From NCBI GenBank assembly GCA_023436925.1, contig JAEZHJ010000115.1, forward strand, positions 1 through 24,090: a stretch of DNA of 24,090 nt, written 5' to 3'. Position 1 is the first letter of the stretch. The number at the start of each line of letters is the position of its first letter. The translations under genes were made by a program, and so were the position numbers. The DNA is from Actinomycetes bacterium (GTDB taxonomy: Bacteria > Actinomycetota > Actinomycetes > Propionibacteriales > Propionibacteriaceae). A model generated the notes under the pieces. It ran no database searches. It was given only the letters and a program-made list of their open reading frames with translations, and was not told where the DNA came from. Shown piece by piece: positions 8,037 through 13,376 of this stretch.

Positions 8037-8055
8037 ACCAAACCCTCAGGGTTGG
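8037..8055. terminator. Weak hairpin CCAAACCC-TCA-GGGTTGG in the BFN/resR gap
   Basis: CCAAACCC and GGGTTGG pair around a TCA loop with one bulged A. The stem is short and there is no U run. It may contribute to termination or attenuation after the BFN gene, or be chance. Confidence 0.25.
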
Positions 8056-8090
8056 GGGCGGCAGCGGTGGCAAGGGCGGAGTCTTGACGC

Positions 8091-8108
8091 GTACCGCGCC
8101 AGCGGTAC
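8091..8108 (-). terminator. Inverted repeat GTACCGC-loop-GCGGTAC just after the BFN gene
   Basis: A perfect 7-bp inverted repeat with a 4-nt loop (8091-8097, 8102-8108) begins 5 nt after the stop of the BFN gene on the minus strand. Its place fits a U-less terminator or an attenuator that lowers read-through into the resR-like gene; a regulator-binding site is the alternative. Confidence 0.4.
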
Positions 8109-8113
8109 AAGGA

Positions 8114-8581
8114 TCAGAAGTCGTCGGGGTTCACCGAGTCGAGGAACTCGCGGAACTTCTCGACCTCCTCCTCGCCACCGGGCGGGTCGGACGCGGCCAG
8201 CAGGACGCCCGCGGCGTCGAGCACCTCGTCGGCGCACAGGATCGGGCAACCCACCCGAAGCGCCAGCGCTATCGCGTCCGAGGGGCGCGCGGCCAGCGTG
8301 GTGCCCTCCAACTGGAGTTCGGCGAAGAACTGGCCCTCGTCGTAGCCGACGATCCGCACCTCCTCCAGGGTGCCCGAGAGCGCGGCCAGCAGGTCACTGA
8401 CCAGGTCGTGGACGCAGGGGCGCGACGGGTCCGGGTCATCGGTCGCCGAGACGATCGCCGCGGCGCCGCCCGCGCTCATCCAGATCGGCAGCAGCCGACC
8501 GGCGGGCGCCTCCTGCAGGACGACGACCGGCGGCGAGCCCGAGGTGCTCACCCTGACCTCGACGACATTGAGCTCGCGCAT
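8114..8581 (-). CDS. BFN-domain (DUF151, bifunctional nuclease family) protein, Rv1829-like
   Basis: A 155-residue protein that is almost wholly one DUF151/BFN domain: an N-terminal VVEVRVSTSGSPPVVVLQE, the LPIWMSAGGAAAI strand, and the conserved RPSDAIALALRVGCPILCADEVLD near residues 98-121. A long acidic tail ends in DSVNPDDF. Plant and bacterial relatives have been reported to have DNase/RNase activity; the actinobacterial members are uncharacterised in detail. Its position between the FtsR-like and ResR-like MerR genes equals Rv1829. The ATG at 8581 has GGGGGTGG upstream, in the 11-nt gap after the FtsR-like stop. Confidence 0.9.
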   Translation of the reverse strand: MRELNVVEVRVSTSGSPPVVVLQEAPAGRLLPIWMSAGGAAAIVSATDDPDPSRPCVHDLVSDLLAALSGTLEEVRIVGYDEGQFFAELQLEGTTLAARPSDAIALALRVGCPILCADEVLDAAGVLLAASDPPGGEEEVEKFREFLDSVNPDDF

Positions 8582-8592
8582 CCGGCCACCCC

Positions 8593-9282
8593 CTATTGCG
8601 GCAGCTGCGAGCGCATGATCGCAGCGTGGGCGTGCAGCACCAATTGCATCACCTCTGCGGGCAGTTGCCGAGAGCCGGGGTTGCGTCGCAGGTGGGGCGC
8701 GATCGCCTGCTCGATCAGTCCGACCTCGCGTTCGGCGGCCTGCTTGACCACCCGCAGGTGACGGGCGTCGATCCCGTAGACGGCGAGCTTGCGGGCGATC
8801 ACCGCGACGGTGAGCGCGTCGCGTCCGTAGTAGACGGTGCCGCGCCGGGGCACGACCAGACCGTGCCGCTCCAGTTCGGTCAGCGCCGGCTCCCCCAGCC
8901 CGCTCAGCCGCAGCAGTTCGCGCCGGGTGACGCGGATCGGACGCTTCGGCGCGGGCGCCTGCGGCGGCACCACCTGCTCGGGCTCGGCGGTCTCGGTGGG
9001 CGGCACGGGCGGTGCCAGGCTGGGCGGCTGCTCGCCGCGGTCCATCATGTCGAGGTGCTCGCGGATCACCTTGAGCGGCAGGTAGTGGTTCTTCTGGACG
9101 TCCAGGATGTAGCGCAGCCGCTCGATGTCGGAGTCGGCGTAGCGGCGGTAGCCGGACGGAGCCCGCTCGGGCGAGATCAGCCCTTCGGACTCCAGGAACC
9201 GGATCTTGGAGATGGAGATGTCGGGGAAGTCCGGCTTGAGCACGGACAGCACCTGACCGATGCTCCGCAGGCCAATGGCCAT
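8593..9282 (-). CDS. ftsR: MerR-family transcriptional regulator, FtsR (Rv1828)-like
   Basis: A 229-residue regulator in two parts. Residues 6-80 are a MerR winged helix (SIGQVLSVLKPDFPDISISK, then FLESEGLISPERAPSGYRRY and the dimer helix). A Pro/Glu-rich linker (about 84-115) leads to a C-terminal helical domain (116-228) with TRRELLRLSGLGEPALTELE, which looks like a second HTH-like unit. This is the architecture of FtsR from Corynebacterium glutamicum and its orthologue Rv1828; FtsR activates ftsZ and affects division. Orthology is supported by its place directly after garA. The start ATG shares one base with the garA stop (TGATG), so translation is coupled. Confidence 0.9.
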   Translation of the reverse strand: MAIGLRSIGQVLSVLKPDFPDISISKIRFLESEGLISPERAPSGYRRYADSDIERLRYILDVQKNHYLPLKVIREHLDMMDRGEQPPSLAPPVPPTETAEPEQVVPPQAPAPKRPIRVTRRELLRLSGLGEPALTELERHGLVVPRRGTVYYGRDALTVAVIARKLAVYGIDARHLRVVKQAAEREVGLIEQAIAPHLRRNPGSRQLPAEVMQLVLHAHAAIMRSQLPQ

Positions 9283-9773
9283 CAGCCCTGCCCGGACGGT
9301 CCGCTGAAGAAGATCATCCGGAACTTGCCGATCTGGACCTCGTCGCCGCGGCGCAGGGCCACCGGCTCGTCGATCAGCGCCCGGTTGACGTACGTCCCGT
9401 TGAGGCTGTTCTCGTCGCTCACCCACACCAGGCCGTCGCGCCGCTGGAAGCGGGCGTGGTGGCGCGAGACGGTGATGTCGTCCAGGAAGATGTCGCAGCG
9501 CGGGTGCCGTCCCGCGGTGGTGACGTCGGCGTCGATCAGGTAGCGCGCGCCGGCGTCGGTGCCAAAGGGCACGAGCAGCAGGGCTGATCCTTCAGGCAGC
9601 GCATCGACCGCGGCCCGGTCATCGGCGTTGAGGTCCTCCAGCTGGACCTCGTCGGAGACGGCCGGGATCACCCTGGTGGTATCGCCGGAGACCTTGGCGA
9701 GGCTCGCACCGCAGTGCGGGCAGAAGTTGCTCGCCTCGTTCACTTCATGGCCACAGGCGGGACACCTCATCAT
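9282..9773 (-). CDS. garA: Zinc-ribbon FHA-domain protein, GarA/OdhI-like
   Basis: A 163-residue protein. Residues 3-24 form a CPxCG...CPxCG zinc ribbon (Cys4, Cys7, Cys18, Cys21). DTTRVIP at 31-37 corresponds to the ETTSVF phospho-acceptor motif of GarA/OdhI, making Thr32/Thr33 the likely PknB/PknG targets. An FHA domain follows (about 66-155) with Gly88-Arg89, SRHH (103-106) and LNGTYVN (124-130). In Mycobacterium and Corynebacterium the unphosphorylated form inhibits 2-oxoglutarate dehydrogenase, and phosphorylation makes the FHA domain bind its own tail and releases the block. The role here is inferred by orthology and position beside gcvH. GGGAGGA lies 7 nt before the ATG at 9773; an adjacent second ATG is possible. 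Confidence 0.93.
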   Translation of the reverse strand: MMRCPACGHEVNEASNFCPHCGASLAKVSGDTTRVIPAVSDEVQLEDLNADDRAAVDALPEGSALLLVPFGTDAGARYLIDADVTTAGRHPRCDIFLDDITVSRHHARFQRRDGLVWVSDENSLNGTYVNRALIDEPVALRRGDEVQIGKFRMIFFSGPSGQG

Positions 9774-9802
9774 GCTGCCATCCTCCCTGTGCTCGCTGCT
9801 GT

Positions 9803-9833
9803 GCTGAGACTTCCTCTGAGGTCGGTGCTCAGC
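9803..9833. other. Short inverted repeat GCTGAG...CTCAGC between gcvH and garA
   Basis: Six-base arms at 9803-9808 and 9828-9833 flank a 19-nt loop directly after the gcvH stop. The stem is too short to call a terminator; it may be an mRNA processing or regulatory hairpin. Confidence 0.2.
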
Positions 9834-10214
9834 CTACTCAGAGACCTGCTCCGCGTACTCGTCGGCATCCAGCAGGTCGTCGAGTTCTTCCGGATCGGCG
9901 AGTTCGAGCTCGAACAGCCAGCCGTCGCCGTACGGGTCGGCGTTGATGGTCTCCGGCGCACCGGCCAGCAGTTCGTTGACCGCGGTCACGACCCCCGAGG
10001 CCGGGGAGAACACGTCCGAGACGCTCTTGGTGGATTCCACCTCGGCGCAGGCGTCGTCGAGGGCGACCTCTTCGCCGACCTGCGGCAGTGACACGTAGAC
10101 GACATCGCCGAGTTGCTCGGCGGCGTAATCGGTGATCCCGACCCGGGCCACCGGACCTGAGCCGAGGCGCACCCACTCGTGCTTGGCGGTGTAGCGCAGA
10201 TCGTCTGGGAACAC
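9834..10214 (-). CDS. gcvH: Glycine cleavage system H protein
   Basis: A 126-residue lipoyl carrier of the glycine cleavage system. It shuttles the aminomethyl group from GcvP to GcvT and is reoxidised by lipoamide dehydrogenase. The sequence opens with LRYTAKHEWVR, typical of H proteins, has ITDYAAEQLGDVVYVSLP, and carries the lipoylated lysine in VESTKSVSDV (Lys63), then NADPYGDGWLFELEL near the end. The length is normal for the family. The GTG at 10214 is preceded by AAGGAG with good spacing. It is the first glycine-cleavage gene of the block, with gcvP five genes downstream. Confidence 0.97.
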   Translation of the reverse strand: MFPDDLRYTAKHEWVRLGSGPVARVGITDYAAEQLGDVVYVSLPQVGEEVALDDACAEVESTKSVSDVFSPASGVVTAVNELLAGAPETINADPYGDGWLFELELADPEELDDLLDADEYAEQVSE

Positions 10215-10248
10215 GGGAAGGCTCCTTGTTGCTGTTGTCTGGATTCTT

Positions 10249-10254
10249 ACCTTA
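10249..10254 (-). promoter_or_regulatory. Candidate -10 element of gcvH (TAAGGT)
   Basis: In the 66-nt gap between the DUF881 gene and gcvH the minus strand reads TAAGGT 34 nt before the GTG, with only a poor -35 (GACACA) 18 nt further up. The gap is too small for a glycine riboswitch. Confidence 0.3.
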
Positions 10255-10280
10255 CCGATTGGCGAGGATCGGTGTGTCCC

Positions 10281-11069
10281 TCAGGCCGGACGAGCGAACC
10301 GCGGCGTGACGGGCTCGCGCACCGCCGTCACCAGCACCCGCTCCTCACTGGTGATCGAGACCTGCCCGCCGATCCGGGGGTCCTGGATCTCGCTCACCAG
10401 ACCGCCACGGAAGCGCAGAGCCTCGGCCAGCGCGTGCGAGTCGCCGATCGCATCGATCGTGATCGGGCGCTGCAGGGCCTGGTCGTCCACCACGAGGTCG
10501 TCGCCACGGTTGCCCACCCAGGTCGAGGCGACCACCCGGACGCTGTCGTTGAGCTCGATCACCTCCGCGCCGGCGTCGCGCAGTTCCTCGATCGCGTTCA
10601 GCAGCATGGACGCCGGCACCGCGTTGCCCGGGTCGGAGATCACCACCCGGATGCCCTCACCCTCGGCCGGGGCCGTCCCGCTGAGGATGGACAGCGCGTC
10701 GCGCCGGCGCGCGGCCTCCTCCATCGCCACCCGCTGCCGGTCGGCGCCGCTCTGCAGCTGCTGCTGGGTCTCGCGCAGCTGGGCGATCTCGGTCTCGAGC
10801 CGGCGTGACTCCGCGGTCAGGTCGTCCAGGATCGCGACGAGTTCGGTGCGTCGCAGGCTGGAGTAGTCCTGCTCCTCGGAACGGGACTGGATCTGGGTGG
10901 TGATCACCAGCCCGAACAGCAGCAGGATGACCGCGACCAGCAGGTGCGCCCGGCTGGGCTTGACCAGCAGCCGCACCAGGTCGGCCGGGGCACGCTTCGC
11001 CCCCCGCTCGGGAGCGGTGGGTGGCGCGGCGGCGTCCGGCGGCGCTGGGGTGTCGGGCGGCTCAGGCAC
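10281..11069 (-). CDS. DUF881 family membrane-anchored coiled-coil protein (Rv1825-like)
   Basis: A 262-residue protein with a Pro/Ala-rich cytoplasmic tail (1-28), a basic stretch, one transmembrane helix (about 42-60), a coiled coil (about 62-128, rich in Glu/Arg/Gln/Leu), and a DUF881 domain (about 135-255) with IRVVISDP, the AGAEVIELND strand and ITIDAIGDSHALAEAL. The topology predicts an extracytoplasmic DUF881 domain. The function is unknown; members sit beside sbp across actinobacteria and some Firmicutes. The GTG start at 11069 overlaps the sbp stop by 8 nt, with AGGAAC upstream. It pairs with the DUF881 protein at 11411-12205 and may form a heteromer with it (inference). Confidence 0.9.
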   Translation of the reverse strand: MPEPPDTPAPPDAAAPPTAPERGAKRAPADLVRLLVKPSRAHLLVAVILLLFGLVITTQIQSRSEEQDYSSLRRTELVAILDDLTAESRRLETEIAQLRETQQQLQSGADRQRVAMEEAARRRDALSILSGTAPAEGEGIRVVISDPGNAVPASMLLNAIEELRDAGAEVIELNDSVRVVASTWVGNRGDDLVVDDQALQRPITIDAIGDSHALAEALRFRGGLVSEIQDPRIGGQVSITSEERVLVTAVREPVTPRFARPA

Positions 11070-11394
11070 GGAACAGGTTCCTGCGGATGGCGGCGGCGTT
11101 GGTGAAGATCCGGATCCCGAGCACCACGACGACCGCGGTGGACAGTTGCGCCCCGACGCCGATCTGGTCGCCGACCCAGACGATCAGCGCGGCGATCAGC
11201 ACATTGGAGACGAAGGAGACGGCGAAGACCCGATCGCTGAAGGTGCGCTCGAGGTAGGCGCGCAGGCCGCCGAAGATCGCGTCGAGGGCGGCGACGATGG
11301 CGATCGGCAGGTAGGGCTGCAGCGCGGCCGGGACCGCGGGCTGCAGGAAGACGCCCAGCCCGACCCCGATCAGCAAGCCGAGAATCGCGTACAC
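11062..11394 (-). CDS. sbp: Small basic protein family (Sbp, DUF1290), Rv1824-like
   Basis: A 110-residue integral membrane protein with about three hydrophobic segments: MYAILGLLIGVGLGVFL at the N terminus, YLPIAIVAALDAIFGGLRAYLE (the family signature), and SFVSNVLIAALIVWVGDQIGVG plus a weaker one, ending in basic RNLFRA. DUF1290 proteins are found next to DUF881 genes and, in Bacillus, near division genes; no molecular function is known. The GTG at 11394 follows GGGAGAG. The gap to the upstream DUF881 gene is 16 nt and the stop overlaps the downstream DUF881 gene, so the three are clearly one translational unit. Confidence 0.9.
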   Translation of the reverse strand: MYAILGLLIGVGLGVFLQPAVPAALQPYLPIAIVAALDAIFGGLRAYLERTFSDRVFAVSFVSNVLIAALIVWVGDQIGVGAQLSTAVVVVLGIRIFTNAAAIRRNLFRA

Positions 11395-11410
11395 GCAGTC
11401 TCTCCCTTCG

Positions 11411-12205
11411 TCACCGTGCCACCTCTGCCCGCTCCACCAGCAGGCCCGGATCGGCCGGCAGGGTGAGCGAGGACGCCCGGGTGAGCTCGAAGTCCACCCC
11501 GTAGTTCTGTTGCAGGTAGGCCCACCACTGCCCGCCGGGCGAGCCCGGGAAGCCGTTCACCATGGCGTCCGCGTCGCCGATCGCCTCGATCCGGTAGGGC
11601 CGGGTGAGCGAACGGTAGTCCACGGTGATGGCGTCCCCCGCGCCGCGGATCGCGGTCCGCGACGAGAGCCGGTGGCCGTTGACGGCGATGGCCTCGGCGC
11701 CGCTTCGCCACAGCTGGTTGACCAACTGGCGCAGGTCGGCGTCCACCACACGCGCCTCCTTGTTGTCCGGGTCGCCGTCGTCGACGATCACCAGGACGCC
11801 CGGGCCGGTCACCGCACCGGCGGCGCTGACCGACTCCAGCCGGCTCAGTTCCTCCCGGGTCTCCTCATCGAGGCCGGCGCCGGCAGCGGACAACTCCTGG
11901 TTGGACCGGTGCAGCTCCCCCGCCTCGGCGCGGAGCTCCTCCACCCGCTGCCCGGCCTGCTCGACCCGGGACTGCAGTTCCTCCCGCTCCTGCTGCACCT
12001 GGGGCTGGGCCCGCAGCGTGGAGGACAGCGAGGTGCCGGCCATCAGGCCGAAGACGAGCAGGATGACGGCGACCACCAGCCGTCGGCGCGGGGCCGAGTC
12101 CGAGGGTGCGACCGTGTAGTAGTCGGGATCGATGGGTTCCCGGATGATGCCGTTCAGCAGGTCCATGCTCTCGTCCACCCGGCGGACCGGCCGGGGGGCG
12201 GTCAT
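11411..12205 (-). CDS. DUF881 family membrane-anchored coiled-coil protein (Rv1823-like)
   Basis: A 264-residue protein. A cytoplasmic N terminus (1-42, with MDLLNGIIREPIDPDYY, which recurs in orthologues) leads to one transmembrane helix (about 43-61), a Glu/Gln/Arg-rich coiled coil (about 67-125), and a DUF881 domain with VLVIVDDGDPD, LRQLVNQLWRSGAEAIAVNG, and YRIEAIGDADAM. It is the paralogue of the DUF881 protein at 10281-11069, the two flanking sbp. The ATG at 12205 overlaps the pgsA stop (ATGA); an extended frame upstream runs inside pgsA and is a shadow. The overlap ties its expression to phospholipid synthesis. Confidence 0.92.
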   Translation of the reverse strand: MTAPRPVRRVDESMDLLNGIIREPIDPDYYTVAPSDSAPRRRLVVAVILLVFGLMAGTSLSSTLRAQPQVQQEREELQSRVEQAGQRVEELRAEAGELHRSNQELSAAGAGLDEETREELSRLESVSAAGAVTGPGVLVIVDDGDPDNKEARVVDADLRQLVNQLWRSGAEAIAVNGHRLSSRTAIRGAGDAITVDYRSLTRPYRIEAIGDADAMVNGFPGSPGGQWWAYLQQNYGVDFELTRASSLTLPADPGLLVERAEVAR

Positions 12206-12816
12206 GACGCGACGCCCGCCGGAGTCCGGTCGAGCGGCGGGAACCGGCGGATCACACCGATCCCCTGCCGCAGGTAGAGGCCGCCGGCCGACCAGTAGAG
12301 CACGGTGCCCCACAGCAGCAGCGCCCAGCCGACGATCTTGGCCCACAGCTGCCACGGCTCGGGCCCGGTGCCCAGCAGCAGCAGCGGCAGGCCGTACAGC
12401 AGCAGGAAGGTGGCGGCCTTGCCGATGAAGTGCACCGGCAGGCTCACGAAGCCGCGGCGGCGCAGCGCCGGCCAGATCGTGGTCGCCATGAGCACGTCAC
12501 GCGAGATCAGGATCAGCGCCAGCCACCACGGCATGATGTCGCGCAGCACGAAACCGATCAGGGTGGCCAGGATGTAGAGCCGGTCGGCGGCCGGGTCCAG
12601 CACCTGCCCCAGCCGGGACCGCTGGTTCCACTTCCGCGCCAGGTAGCCGTCCAGCCAGTCGGTGGCACCTCCGGCGGCCAGCACGACCACCGCGAGGATG
12701 TCGTTGTCCCCCACCAGCAGCAACCACAAGAAGACGGGTACGCCAAGCAGACGCAGGAAGCTCAAGACGTTGGGCAACGTCGCAATCCGCGTCGTGTCGT
12801 AGGGTTCCCCGGCCAC
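12202..12816 (-). CDS. pgsA: CDP-alcohol phosphatidyltransferase, PgsA2 (Rv1822)-like
   Basis: A 204-residue membrane enzyme that moves a phosphatidyl group from CDP-diacylglycerol to an alcohol, probably glycerol 3-phosphate. The full CDP-alcohol motif is present: D-W-L-DG-Y-L-AR-(x8)-G-QVL-D-PAA-D, at about residues 53-78, with all catalytic Asp residues. The rest is strongly hydrophobic, with several transmembrane helices. Its LIGFVLRDIMPWW and LPVHFIGKAATF segments look like the PgsA2 branch rather than PgsA1 (phosphatidylinositol phosphate synthase). The GTG at 12816 lacks a ribosome site; instead TAGGCT sits 6 nt upstream, suggesting a leaderless transcript in addition to read-through from thrS-HIT. 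Confidence 0.93.
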   Translation of the reverse strand: MAGEPYDTTRIATLPNVLSFLRLLGVPVFLWLLLVGDNDILAVVVLAAGGATDWLDGYLARKWNQRSRLGQVLDPAADRLYILATLIGFVLRDIMPWWLALILISRDVLMATTIWPALRRRGFVSLPVHFIGKAATFLLLYGLPLLLLGTGPEPWQLWAKIVGWALLLWGTVLYWSAGGLYLRQGIGVIRRFPPLDRTPAGVAS

Positions 12817-12822
12817 GTCGAC

Positions 12823-12828
12823 AGCCTA
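12823..12828 (-). promoter_or_regulatory. Candidate leaderless-type -10 of pgsA (TGT-TAGGCT)
   Basis: The minus strand reads TAGGCT preceded by TGT (extended -10) and ends 6 nt before the GTG of pgsA. Transcription would begin at or near the start codon. No -35 is visible at 17 nt. This could be an internal promoter of the block. Confidence 0.45.
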
Positions 12829-12836
12829 ACAACGAG

Positions 12837-13376
12837 TCAGGCCGGCCAGGCCTGCTGGACGGCGCGGCGGGTCTCTTCGAGCAACTGCGGCAGCGCCCGG
12901 GTCTGGGCGATGATCGGCAGGAAGTTGGAATCCCCCCGCCACCGCGGCACGACGTGCTGGTGAAGGTGGGCAGCAATGCCGGCCCCGGCGACCTCGCCGA
13001 TGTTCATCCCGAGGTTGAACCCGGCCGGGTGCGAGACCGACCTGATCGCCGCCATCGCGGTGGCGGTGAGCTCGGCCAGTTCGGCCCGTTCCTCAGCGGT
13101 CGCCGCGGTGTAGTCGGACACGTGGCGATACGGGCAGACCAGCAGGTGGCCGGGCGAGTACGGGTAGAGGTTCATCACCACATAGGCCAGCACGCCGCGG
13201 TGGACGATCAGCCCCTCGGCGTCCTCGCGTCCGGGCGCCAGGCAGAACGGGCAGCTGCCGGCGGTGTCGTCGGCCGGCTTGTTCTCACCACCGATGTAGA
13301 CCATCCGGTGCGGCGTCCACAACCGCTGGAAGCCGTCCGGGGCCGCAGCGAAGGAACCCGGGTCCTCGCTCGTCAT
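12837..13376 (-). CDS. HIT-family nucleotide hydrolase/phosphorylase (Rv2613c-like)
   Basis: A 179-residue protein. RLWTPHRMVYI (about 18-28) is the N-terminal mark of the actinobacterial AP4A phosphorylase/HIT group. CPFC (42-45) suggests a zinc site. The catalytic histidine triad motif is HLHQHVVPRW (137-146), with the nucleophilic middle His139. M. tuberculosis Rv2613c, the likely orthologue, phosphorolyses diadenosine tetraphosphate, a by-product of aminoacyl-tRNA synthetases; that fits its position right after thrS. The ATG at 13376 overlaps the thrS stop (ATGA) and is preferred to an in-frame ATG 18 nt upstream inside thrS. Confidence 0.93.
   Translation of the reverse strand: MTSEDPGSFAAAPDGFQRLWTPHRMVYIGGENKPADDTAGSCPFCLAPGREDAEGLIVHRGVLAYVVMNLYPYSPGHLLVCPYRHVSDYTAATAEERAELAELTATAMAAIRSVSHPAGFNLGMNIGEVAGAGIAAHLHQHVVPRWRGDSNFLPIIAQTRALPQLLEETRRAVQQAWPA

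Noticed and set aside
10215..10280. Glycine riboswitch before gcvH
   Set aside because: The gap is only 66 nt, too short for even one aptamer plus expression platform, and no conserved core was seen.
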